A model generated the notes under the pieces. That model did not search any database. It was not told the DNA's origin and saw nothing but the letters and a program-made list of their open reading frames with translations. Of a stretch of DNA of 5,883 bases, positions 1-5,687 are shown piece after piece. Location of the stretch: assembly GCA_903834675.1 (NCBI GenBank), contig CAILKC010000227.1:1-5883 (forward strand), written 5' to 3'. A program made the position numbers and the translations under genes. The stretch comes from an uncultured Victivallales bacterium. GTDB taxonomy: Bacteria > Verrucomicrobiota > Lentisphaeria > Oligosphaerales > JAFGRS01. Positions within the stretch are counted from its first letter, which is position 1. The number at the start of each line of letters is the position of its first letter.

Positions 1-43
1 AGGCGCATCTCCACGGGAATGGAGCGGCCGCGGCTCGCGGCCA

Positions 44-104
44 GCGCCTGAGGCCAGGCGCCTCTCCACCCAAACCACTGGAGATGCGGTGGGCTCCACC
101 GCCC
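44..104. repeat. Array 1 unit, type B, copy 1
   Basis: Stem I pairs 44-50 with 55-61. Stem II pairs TCTCCA at 63-68 with TGGAGA at 79-84 across a 10-nt loop. Stem III pairs GCGGTGG at 86-92 with CCACCGC at 96-102 around a GCT loop. The next unit (105-165) is an identical copy, so this duplication is recent or is kept homogeneous. Confidence 0.85.
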
Positions 105-165
105 GCGCCTGAGGCCAGGCGCCTCTCCACCCAAACCACTGGAGATGCGGTGGGCTCCACCGCCC

Positions 166-220
166 GCGCCTGAGGCCAGGCGCATCTCCAGGGGAATGGA
201 GCGGCCGCGGCTCGCGGCCA
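166..220. repeat. Array 1 unit, type A
   Basis: Stem I is identical to that of type B (166-172 with 177-183). Stem II is CTCCA 186-190 with TGGAG 197-201 around a 6-nt loop. Stem III is GGCCGCG 203-209 with CGCGGCC 213-219 around a GCT loop. The stem III bases differ from type B on both arms, yet all seven pairs and the GCT loop are retained. The partial unit at 1-43 is of the same type. Confidence 0.85.
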
Positions 221-285
221 GCGCCTGAGGCCAGGCGCCTCTCCACGGACCGGGAATTTTGGAGATGCGGTGGGCCGCCACCGCC
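221..285. repeat. Array 1 unit, variant last copy
   Basis: Stem I is intact (221-227 with 232-238). Stem II arms TCTCCA 240-245 and TGGAGA 260-265 are kept, but the loop between them is changed and lengthened to 14 nt. Stem III arms GCGGTGG 267-273 and CCACCGC 278-284 are kept with a GCCG loop in place of GCT. The unrelated lactonase leader begins after about 285. Confidence 0.8.
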
Positions 286-400
286 GCGACGGCTGGAAAG
301 CGCGGGCGGCGCATGCACATTTCCTGTCGGTGCGGCAGATCGCACGTCGAACCGAGAGAGCAACGGCGGTACGCCACCGCCTCAGATGGGAGACTGAGCC
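286..400 (+). other. Leader region of the lactonase gene with two small hairpins
   Basis: This gap contains no supportable gene and no convincing sigma70-type promoter. Two short inverted repeats are visible: GTGCG 330-334 with CGCAC 341-345 (6-nt loop), and GGCGGT 365-370 with ACCGCC 376-381 (5-nt loop). The second ends six bases before the ribosome binding site at 388-392. In such GC-rich DNA short stems arise by chance, so a regulatory role is only a possibility. Confidence 0.35.
388..392 (+). promoter_or_regulatory. Ribosome binding site of the lactonase gene
   Basis: GGGAG lies 8 nt before the ATG at 401. An in-frame TGA at 395-397 sits between this site and the start, so translation cannot begin further upstream in this frame. 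Together these fix the start codon. Confidence 0.75.
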
Positions 401-1492
401 ATGGGTCAGGTAAGCAACGACGTTCGGGTCTTCATCGGCACCTACACCGACACCGGCAGCCAGGGCATCTACACCCTGCGCCTGAACCTGGAGACGGGCG
501 AACTGCGCGACTCTGGCCAGATCGCCGCGGCGGTCAACCCGGCCTTCCTCACGCTCAGCCGCGATGGCAACTTCCTCTACTCCGTCAGCGAAACCGCCAG
601 CACCGGGACGGCGAAATCGGGGGCGGTCAGCGCCTTCGCGGTGGACGCTGGAACGGGCGCGCTACGCTTCCTGAACCGCCAGCTCTCCAACGGCACCAGC
701 CCCTGTCACCTCTGCCTGGGCCTGGACGGCAAGGCGCTGTTCACCGCCAATTACAGCTCCGGGACGGTGACCATGCTGCCGGTCCTCGCCGACGGCCACC
801 TGGGCGAACCCTGCGGCAGTATCCAGCACCGGGGTCGAGGCCCCAATGCGAGTCGCCAGGAAGGCCCGCACGCGCACTCGATCACGCCCGACCCGGTTAC
901 GGGCTATCTCTATGCCTGCGACCTGGGCCTCGATCGGGTCCTCGTCTACCGGGCCGAGGCGGGCAAATTCCTTCCGGCCGAGCCGTCGGCGCTTGTCGTC
1001 CACCCGGGCGCCGGTCCGCGCCACCTCGCCTTTCACCCCGGCGGGCGCTGGCTGTACGTCGTCAACGAGATTGACTCGACCGTCTCCGTCTTTGCCCGCC
1101 CTGACCCGAAGAGCGGCTTCGGCACGACGGAAATCCAGAGCCTCTCCACCCTGCCGGCGGGCACCGCCATGACCAGCTGGTGCGCCGACATCCACGTCCA
1201 CCCGAACGGCCGCTTCGTCTACGCCTCCAATCGCGGCCATGACAGCCTCGCGGTCTTCGCCGTCAACCCGGCGAACGGTACCCTCGCCGCCGTCGGCTTC
1301 GACCCGGTGCTCGGCAAGACGCCGCGCAACTTCGCCCTCGACCCCGCCGGCCGCTGGCTGCTGGCCGCCAGCCAGGACTCGGATGTCATCAAGGTGTTCG
1401 CCCTGGATGGGAACAGCGGTCGGCTGACCTACACGGGCCACGCCGCCACCGTGCCGAAACCCGTCTGCGTGCGCTTGGCGCCGGGACGGTGA
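401..1492 (+). CDS. Lactonase family beta-propeller protein (6-phosphogluconolactonase YbhE type)
   Basis: The 363-residue product has the length and motif order of the YbhE/Pgl seven-bladed beta-propeller lactonases, whose studied members hydrolyse 6-phosphogluconolactone to 6-phosphogluconate in the oxidative pentose phosphate pathway. It opens with the family's FIGTYTDTGSQGIY segment (11-24) followed by LETGEL (30-35). Next come NPAFL (46-50), ANYSSGTV (116-123), the conserved QEGPHAH (153-159), GAGPRH (203-208), VVNEIDSTVSVF (220-231), ADIHVHPNGRFVYASNR (262-278) and GKTPRNFALDP near 305-315. Blade-like repeats of the form 'xPxGRWLYVxN' recur. There is no signal peptide, so it is probably cytosolic. 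Some family members act on other lactones or have unknown roles, and no zwf or gnd neighbour is visible, so the fold and family are firm but the exact substrate is not. The start is fixed by an in-frame TGA two codons upstream. Confidence 0.9.
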   Translation: MGQVSNDVRVFIGTYTDTGSQGIYTLRLNLETGELRDSGQIAAAVNPAFLTLSRDGNFLYSVSETASTGTAKSGAVSAFAVDAGTGALRFLNRQLSNGTSPCHLCLGLDGKALFTANYSSGTVTMLPVLADGHLGEPCGSIQHRGRGPNASRQEGPHAHSITPDPVTGYLYACDLGLDRVLVYRAEAGKFLPAEPSALVVHPGAGPRHLAFHPGGRWLYVVNEIDSTVSVFARPDPKSGFGTTEIQSLSTLPAGTAMTSWCADIHVHPNGRFVYASNRGHDSLAVFAVNPANGTLAAVGFDPVLGKTPRNFALDPAGRWLLAASQDSDVIKVFALDGNSGRLTYTGHAATVPKPVCVRLAPGR

Positions 1493-1512
1493 AGCAGACG
1501 CTGGGTCACCAC

Positions 1513-1541
1513 TTGAACTTGCTTGAATCCGCCTCTACTGT
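1513..1541 (+). promoter_or_regulatory. Possible weak sigma70-type promoter before the iron-sulfur protein gene
   Basis: TTGAAC at 1513-1518 and TACTGT at 1536-1541 are 17 bp apart. They match four and three of six consensus positions respectively, in the 95-bp gap between the two plus-strand genes. The gap suggests the second gene may have its own promoter. The match is weak and the organism's consensus is unknown. Confidence 0.2.
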
Positions 1542-1575
1542 TCAGCACGTTGGCCATTCCGAAGCGCCTCGAGCC

Positions 1576-1580
1576 AAGGG
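1576..1580 (+). promoter_or_regulatory. Ribosome binding site of the QueG-like gene
   Basis: AAGGG ends 7 nt before the ATG at 1588. An in-frame TAG at 1582-1584 excludes an earlier start, so this ATG is the first possible one. A later in-frame ATG (codon 14, base 1627) lacks this support. Confidence 0.65.
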
Positions 1581-1587
1581 TTAGCGC

Positions 1588-2307
1588 ATGGACCTGACCT
1601 CGACCGACCCGTCTTCGCGGACGCTCATGGATTTTCGGGACTACCTGCTGGACTGCGGCGCCTGCGTCGTCGGGGTGGCCGATCTGGCCGCCTGGCCCGG
1701 CTCCAGGACCAACGGCTACCGACGCGCCGTCAGCCTGGGTGTCGCCCTGCGCCCTGACCCCATCCTGAACCTGCGCGTCCGCCAGGACCGTCCCGCCGAG
1801 GCCGACCGCCCTGCGTATGCGGCACTGGCAGAACTGGCTCAGATCGCCATCCAGTGCCTGGAACAGCTCGGCGCCAAGGGCGAGGTCTTGGTCCCGCGGG
1901 ATGATCCCGAGGCGCTGACGCACGAGGAAGTGGCGGTGCAGGCCGGCGTCGCCTGGATCGGCAAGTCCGGCCGCCCGGTCACCTGGGACTTCGGCACGGC
2001 CATTCGCCTGACCACGGTGCTGACCGACGCGGACCTGCCTCTCGACCAGCCGGTGAAACAGTCCTTCTGCGGCGCCTGCCTCGCCTGCACCGAAGCCTGC
2101 GTGGCCCATGCCCCCTCGGGCGTCATCTGGACCCGGGGAATGAAGAAGGCCGACTTCTTCAACGAAACCGCCTGCGCGGAGCGGCGGCGGCAGCTCGCCG
2201 CCCTGGGCCGTGACTGCCGCTACTGCATGAGCGTCTGCCCCTTCACCACCGTCTATCTCATCAACTGCGGCCTCACCGTGCCTACGGAGCCCAGCGCCGA
2301 CGCCTGA
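1588..2307 (+). CDS. Short QueG-like double [4Fe-4S] cluster protein
   Basis: This 239-residue cytosolic protein resembles the cofactor-binding and iron-sulfur parts of epoxyqueuosine reductase QueG, which completes queuosine synthesis in tRNA. The AGVAWIGKSG segment (119-128) matches QueG's AGLGWIGKN motif, and an acidic residue (Asp106) sits where the QueG catalytic aspartate would align by eye. TTVLTDADLPL (142-152) follows. The first cluster motif is Cys161, Cys164, Cys167 and Cys171. The second is Cys196 then Cys210, Cys213 and Cys217-Pro, matching the spacing of the QueG 'LDARRC...CxxCxxxCP' ligands. At 239 residues it is much shorter than typical QueG (about 350-380): it ends about 22 residues after the last ligand and lacks the C-terminal HEAT-like part. 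The usual Pro after the fourth cysteine is Val172. It is therefore better called a 4Fe-4S double-cluster protein of unknown substrate, perhaps of the short form common in anaerobes, than QueG itself. Confidence 0.8.
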   Translation: MDLTSTDPSSRTLMDFRDYLLDCGACVVGVADLAAWPGSRTNGYRRAVSLGVALRPDPILNLRVRQDRPAEADRPAYAALAELAQIAIQCLEQLGAKGEVLVPRDDPEALTHEEVAVQAGVAWIGKSGRPVTWDFGTAIRLTTVLTDADLPLDQPVKQSFCGACLACTEACVAHAPSGVIWTRGMKKADFFNETACAERRRQLAALGRDCRYCMSVCPFTTVYLINCGLTVPTEPSADA

Positions 2308-2321
2308 AGTCTCTGCCGTAC

Positions 2322-2542
2322 AGGGGGATACCGCGAACCCGCCCGGAATGGGCTGGGCATCGCGGGCTCCAGGCACACGGGGGATACCGCGAACCCGCCC
2401 GAAACGGGCTGGGCATCGCGGGCTCCAGGCACACGGGGGATACCGCGAACCCGCCCGGAACGGGCTGGGCATCGCGGGCTCCAGGCACACGGGGGGATAC
2501 CGCGAACCCGCCCGGAATGGGCTGGGCATCGCGGGCTCCAGG
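2322..2542. repeat. Four direct repeats of a 56-57-bp hairpin unit (array 2)
   Basis: The GATA landmark recurs at 2327, 2383, 2439 and 2496, giving periods of 56, 56 and 57; the last differs by one extra G in the G-run. Each unit forms CCGCGA/TCGCGG, then CCC/GGG, then GCCC/GGGC around a 5-nt loop. In unit 1 these are 2331-2336 with 2360-2365, 2338-2340 with 2355-2357, and 2341-2344 with 2350-2353. Inside the hairpin the copies differ only in the loop: GGAAT, GAAAC, GGAAC, GGAAT. A 21-22-nt spacer containing GCTCCAGGCACAC separates the hairpins. There are no unique spacers, so it is not a CRISPR array. It is probably an intergenic palindromic repeat cluster of the REP/BIME kind, with function unknown. 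Confidence 0.92.
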
Positions 2543-2556
2543 GGCACCACGCGCCA

Positions 2557-2583
2557 GCCTGGAGTCGGCGGTCCGCTCCAGGC
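2557..2583. terminator. 27-nt hairpin near the stop of the alpha/beta hydrolase gene
   Basis: GCCTGGAG 2557-2564 pairs perfectly with CTCCAGGC 2576-2583. Inside it CGG 2566-2568 pairs with CCG 2573-2575 around a CGGT loop, leaving one bulged T. It lies 10 nt beyond the stop codon of the minus-strand gene, the position expected of a terminator, but neither side has a T-run. It may act as a Rho-assisted terminator or an RNA 3'-end stabiliser, or it may simply belong to the repeat family. Its right arm and following bases, GCTCCAGGCACA at 2575-2586, repeat the end of the array 2 unit. Confidence 0.45.
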
Positions 2584-2593
2584 ACAGCCGGGG

Positions 2594-3817
2594 TCACGGC
2601 GTCTTGAGTTTCAGCCGCGGCGGCATGGGGGGCGCCGGGGGACGGCGCCGGGACGGGCTCGGTTCGGCCTGGGTGCGGGCGCGTTCGACCATGGGCTGCA
2701 CCCGCCTGACCTCACGTTCCGCCAGCCGACCATAGACGCTCTTGGCGTAGCGCTTCTCGGCCTGTCGGTAGAGCTCCAGGGCGCCTTCCAGGTCAGCCGC
2801 GCTCGCCGCCGTTTGCTCCTGCCAGAGGGCCCGTTCGTAAACACGGTGGGCCTGCACCTCAGACTGCACCGCCGCCGCCATGCTGACCGACTCGGTCATG
2901 GTCTGCAGTTGGGTGCGTAACTCACTGCCGCAGAAGTGTACGTGTGGATCTTCCGCCACCTCATCCAGAGCCCTGAAGCAGGCCATCGCGTCGGCGCCGT
3001 CTCGGGTCTTGGCCAGGCGCTCGGTCACCCACTCACGCGCCGCCCCGCGCCGCTCCTCGCCGTCCAGCGTCAGCAGCAGCTTCGCCCAGGCCTGCAGCCG
3101 CACCGCGGTCGCGTCGACCTCGTGCCCTCTGCCGGGATACTCCTCCCAGGTCACCGTCGCGCCGCAGCGGTCGTAGTACTGGGCCGCCATGCGCGCATAG
3201 GCATTGGCCTCGTCGTTCTCGCCAGTGCCCACGTAGACCGCCCGCTCAGAAAGGTCCGGACGAGGCTCACGCACGAAGGGAAAGCGCCCTGCCAGCAGGA
3301 TGAGGTAGCCCGCCACCCGCGGCTGCGCGGTCTCCGCAAAGACGCTGACCTGCCAGCCGCCCCGGCTGATGCCGGCCAGGAAGACCCGGCCCCGGTCGAT
3401 GCGGACGTGGCGAGGCAGTTCCTCGAGCATACGTTCGAGCTGAGCCAGCTCCTTGGCCTGGTAGGCCTGTTGCTGCGCGGCGGTACGGCGGACCGGGCTC
3501 GGCTCGATGTACGTCATCCCGACCACGATCGCGCCCTTGCCGCCAGTCAGTTGCCGAATCAGTTCCGTCGTGGGTTCGCCATTCAGCCCGTGGTAGAGCA
3601 GGACGACCGGCCAGCGCCGCGCCGGGCTGTAGTCCGTGGGGACGTAGACCGGCACCTCCCGCTTCACCGCGGGCCAGGGGAGACGAAACTCCTCGCCGGG
3701 ACGCGCTTCCGGCGTATCGAGGCGCTCCGACGGCGGCGCCTCCTGGCCACGGAGAAGAGGGAGCGCGAAGCAGGTCAGCCAGGCAGCCCAGCGGCAGATG
3801 GAGCACCGGCGCGGCAT
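2594..3817 (-). CDS. Exported alpha/beta hydrolase (esterase-like) with helical C-terminal extension
   Basis: The 407-residue product begins with a probable Sec signal (basic MPRRC, hydrophobic AAWLTCFALPLL at 11-22). An alpha/beta hydrolase domain follows: PVVLLYHGLNGE (70-81) provides the oxyanion-hole strand, GISRGG (149-154) is the nucleophile elbow with Ser151, GTGENDEAN (197-205) gives the likely acid Asp202, and GRGHE (229-233) gives His232. It resembles the esterase/PHB-depolymerase/dienelactone hydrolase group, and the substrate is unknown. After about residue 236 comes a long helical region with a TPR-like stretch (ALELYRQAEKRYAKSVYGRLAE, near 347-368) and a Pro/Arg/Lys-rich tail, which is unusual for a plain esterase. 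The ATG at 3817 was chosen because it follows the upstream stop by 7 nt and has a GGAG at 3828-3831; the longer reading starts with TTG at 3847 inside the upstream gene. It is almost certainly cotranscribed with the SGNH hydrolase gene. Confidence 0.85.
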   Translation of the reverse strand: MPRRCSICRWAAWLTCFALPLLRGQEAPPSERLDTPEARPGEEFRLPWPAVKREVPVYVPTDYSPARRWPVVLLYHGLNGEPTTELIRQLTGGKGAIVVGMTYIEPSPVRRTAAQQQAYQAKELAQLERMLEELPRHVRIDRGRVFLAGISRGGWQVSVFAETAQPRVAGYLILLAGRFPFVREPRPDLSERAVYVGTGENDEANAYARMAAQYYDRCGATVTWEEYPGRGHEVDATAVRLQAWAKLLLTLDGEERRGAAREWVTERLAKTRDGADAMACFRALDEVAEDPHVHFCGSELRTQLQTMTESVSMAAAVQSEVQAHRVYERALWQEQTAASAADLEGALELYRQAEKRYAKSVYGRLAEREVRRVQPMVERARTQAEPSPSRRRPPAPPMPPRLKLKTP

Positions 3818-3824
3818 GGTCGGT

Positions 3825-5660
3825 TCACTCCAACCAGAGGCGGTCAAAGGTGTAGGCCACCCGCTCGGCGGGCCAGACGGCCGCCTCGCCGACCTCGGCC
3901 ATGATCAAGGTCAAACTGGTCAGGCGGACCCCCGCGATCGGCAGCGCCAGTTCCTCCCAATCGCCCGTCGCCGACACGTAGCTGCGCAGCCGCGTCAGCT
4001 TGCCATCAACCACCACCTCAAGCCCGAAGGGGGCCCCGGGGTCGGCCTTGTAACGAATCTTCAGGACCTTGATCCCCGCCAGGTCGGCGCCCACCGCCTT
4101 CGACAGTCCGAGCATATCCCGGCGTCCCGCCGTGCGGGGCGCGCTGACCGTCAGGCAGCCATCGGCCACGACCAGAGTCGGCTCCGTATCGTTCCAGGAG
4201 GACCGCTGCCAGAGCGTAGCATCATCGCCATCGTCGAGGATGTGGCCCGCGAGCAGGGCCTGATCAGCCGCGAGCAACGGCCGAATCTCGAAACGGTGTG
4301 CCTGCGGCTGGTTCAACCGCCAGAGCGCGGCCGTATGCTCCTCAAGTTCCTGCCGCAGTTCGGCTTCACGCGGCTTCCAGGCGATATAGGCATCGACCTG
4401 CCCTTTGAAGTAGGCAAAGTTCGGCGTGCTCTTCTTCGTTTCGAGGTCGGCCAGGAGGGCGGCCTTCATCGCCTCGAAGTCGTCCGGGTTCAGCTTCGAA
4501 TTGCCCCGCGCCAGCCAATGCCGCTGCGCCGCGAAGGTCCGCATCCGGGCGGCCACAGCGAAGCGTTTCTCCTCGACCGCCATGACCCGCAGCGCCTGCT
4601 TCAACATGGGGCTACGCGGGTTCCCGGCCAGGTTCACGCCAGCCGCGAGTTCCGTGTCCGCGACGGCGGCCACCGGCTGCCCGTCCACCAGCACCGTGTA
4701 CTGCCCGGCCGACAGGCCGGTGACCGTGAGCATCTCGCGGTTGAGGTCGGCCATGAACGGCACCCACTTCAGCGCCTCCTCCGCGGCCGGGAGAACCGGA
4801 TAGGGCAAGGCGGCCTCGGTGCAACTGAAACTGACCGTGCCGCCCTGGCAGCGCAGGTCCGTGATCTGGCAGTTCTCCTGGGCGGTGGCTTGTCCCTGCG
4901 CCGCGTCGAGGCTCAGCGCCGCTACCGTGCCCGAGACCCCCTGCCCCTTGAGGATGTAGTAGGCCATGACCAGTTGCCCGGCATCCCCCGGATGCACGCG
5001 ATCTGGCCCCACCAGGGTCGCGGCCGGATCGGCCTGCTGCAAACGCGCGTTCAATGCGGTCATCGGGCCGTGCAGATCAATGACCGCGGCGCCCAGCCGC
5101 TCCGCGATGCCACGGGCGCCCTCGCCGCAACGCCCCAGGGCCTCGTTGACCCCCACGCAGTTCTCCGTCGGCATGACCCCAGTCTGGTCGTAGATGGAAG
5201 GCGTGATGAAGACCACTCGGCAGGGCAACGCCTGGAGCCGTTCCGTCAACTGGGTCAGCGCCTGCAAGTACGCCTCGATGGCGCCCTGGCGCCGCGCCTC
5301 GACCGCCTCGCCGGACTGCCCCGGAGCGTACAGCCCGCGGCCGACATCATTCATCCCCAGCATGATCGTGGCCACCGTCGGCTGATGCACCCCGATGTCC
5401 CAATCGAAACGCTGCACCGCCCCCGCCGCCGAGTCGCCGGAGATGCCGCAGTTGAAGCTGCGGAATTCGCGTTCGGGATAGCGGGTGGCATGGAAGAGAT
5501 AGATGAAGGAATGATAGCGTCGGCCGTGGGTGATACTGTCGCCGACCACGGCCCAGCGGTCGCCGGCCCGGAACTGCCGATCCGGCGCCTCCGCCGCCCC
5601 GGCCCCCAGCGTCAAGCCCGCCACCAAGGTCAGCAGACCCGCCCCGTAAAATCGCTTCAT
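3825..5660 (-). CDS. Exported SGNH/GDSL hydrolase with C-terminal beta-sandwich domain
   Basis: The 611-residue product has a Sec signal peptide (MKR, hydrophobic core, cleavage probably after Ala-rich GAGAAEA near residue 25). All SGNH blocks are present: VVGDSITHG (38-46) with nucleophile Ser42, NCGISGDS (70-77) with oxyanion Gly75, GMND (102-105) with Asn104, and DRVHPGD (220-226) with Asp220 and His223. The hydrolase domain ends near residue 240. A beta-rich segment that includes a 'YTVLVDGQPVA' unit follows to about 345, then a mostly helical stretch (about 350-450). The last 140 residues look like a jelly-roll, carbohydrate-binding type beta-sandwich that ends FDRLWLE. Known relatives include carbohydrate and acyl esterases, so removal of acetyl or acyl groups from a polysaccharide outside the cytoplasm is plausible but unproven. 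The gene heads a two-gene unit with the alpha/beta hydrolase. At 611 residues it is much longer than a single-domain SGNH enzyme (about 200-250). Confidence 0.88.
   Translation of the reverse strand: MKRFYGAGLLTLVAGLTLGAGAAEAPDRQFRAGDRWAVVGDSITHGRRYHSFIYLFHATRYPEREFRSFNCGISGDSAAGAVQRFDWDIGVHQPTVATIMLGMNDVGRGLYAPGQSGEAVEARRQGAIEAYLQALTQLTERLQALPCRVVFITPSIYDQTGVMPTENCVGVNEALGRCGEGARGIAERLGAAVIDLHGPMTALNARLQQADPAATLVGPDRVHPGDAGQLVMAYYILKGQGVSGTVAALSLDAAQGQATAQENCQITDLRCQGGTVSFSCTEAALPYPVLPAAEEALKWVPFMADLNREMLTVTGLSAGQYTVLVDGQPVAAVADTELAAGVNLAGNPRSPMLKQALRVMAVEEKRFAVAARMRTFAAQRHWLARGNSKLNPDDFEAMKAALLADLETKKSTPNFAYFKGQVDAYIAWKPREAELRQELEEHTAALWRLNQPQAHRFEIRPLLAADQALLAGHILDDGDDATLWQRSSWNDTEPTLVVADGCLTVSAPRTAGRRDMLGLSKAVGADLAGIKVLKIRYKADPGAPFGLEVVVDGKLTRLRSYVSATGDWEELALPIAGVRLTSLTLIMAEVGEAAVWPAERVAYTFDRLWLE
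3828..3831 (-). promoter_or_regulatory. Ribosome binding site overlapping the upstream gene's last codons
   Basis: GGAG on the minus strand lies 10 nt before the ATG at 3817 and overlaps the last sense codons of the SGNH gene, whose TGA is at 3825-3827. This arrangement favours translational coupling and supports 3817 over the TTG at 3847. Confidence 0.6.
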
Positions 5661-5667
5661 CGCCTTG

Positions 5668-5673
5668 CCCCTT
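5668..5673 (-). promoter_or_regulatory. Ribosome binding site of the SGNH hydrolase gene
   Basis: AAGGGG on the minus strand ends 7 nt before the ATG at 5660. This, together with the basic-then-hydrophobic signal peptide that begins at that codon, supports the start chosen. Confidence 0.7.
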
Positions 5674-5687
5674 TGCTTGCCTTAGAC

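Larger units (their letters stand above)
1..285. repeat. Tandem array of three-hairpin repeat units (array 1)
   Basis: Four full units start at 44, 105, 166 and 221 (spacings 61, 61 and 55), preceded by a partial unit at 1-43. Each full unit opens with GCGCCTG-AGGC-CAGGCGC, a perfect 7-bp stem. A second hairpin follows, TCTCCA...TGGAGA (5 bp, CTCCA/TGGAG, in the 166 unit). The third hairpin is GCGGTGG-GCT-CCACCGC in the 44 and 105 units, GGCCGCG-GCT-CGCGGCC in the 166 unit and in the partial unit, and GCGGTGG-GCCG-CCACCGC in the 221 unit. The 44 and 105 units are identical. Bases 1-43 match 178-220 with one substitution. No convincing gene lies here; the open frame that begins at 259 is a shadow of the lactonase gene. 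The array could be a REP/BIME-like intergenic repeat or a structured RNA. The function is unknown. Confidence 0.9.
2308..2593. other. Convergent intergenic region filled with hairpin repeats
   Basis: The gap separates the 3' ends of the plus-strand iron-sulfur gene and the minus-strand alpha/beta hydrolase gene. After a 14-nt spacer it is occupied almost wholly by four direct repeats (2322-2542) and then a separate hairpin (2557-2583). No U-tract follows any hairpin on either strand, so these are not standard intrinsic terminators. Transcripts entering from both sides would carry the structures in their 3' ends. Several open frames cross the region on both strands because the repeat unit lacks stops, and they should not be annotated as genes. 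Confidence 0.7.

Noticed and set aside
1..285. Array 1 as a CRISPR array
   Set aside because: The units are tandem and almost wholly repeated, with no unique spacers and no cas gene in view.
259..1074. A 271-codon plus-strand open frame starting inside array 1
   Set aside because: It overlaps the lactonase gene in another frame, is extremely Arg/Pro/Gly-rich and shows no family motif.
1493..1587. A terminator after the lactonase gene
   Set aside because: No stable inverted repeat followed by a T-run could be found in this 95-bp gap.
2322..2542. Array 2 as a CRISPR array
   Set aside because: The 56-57-bp period is repeated end to end; the sequence between hairpins is the same in each copy, so there are no spacers.
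1429..2550. A 373-codon open frame on the minus strand opposite the iron-sulfur protein gene
   Set aside because: It is antisense to a gene with recognisable motifs, starts inside the repeat array, and its composition is that of a GC-rich shadow frame.
2253..2597. Repetitive open frames across array 2 on both strands, with translated repeats such as LEPAMPSPFRAGSRYP
   Set aside because: The repeat period is 56 bp, not a multiple of three, so each copy is read in a different frame. The frames are open only because the GC-rich unit lacks stops. They overlap the ends of real genes and have no convincing start signals.
2594..3847. A longer alpha/beta hydrolase starting at 3847
   Set aside because: That start is a TTG inside the upstream gene's coding region. 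The ATG at 3817 has a ribosome binding site and is followed directly by the signal peptide.
2936..3904. A 322-codon plus-strand open frame opposite the alpha/beta hydrolase gene
   Set aside because: It is antisense to a gene with a complete catalytic triad and shows no motif of its own, so it is a shadow frame.
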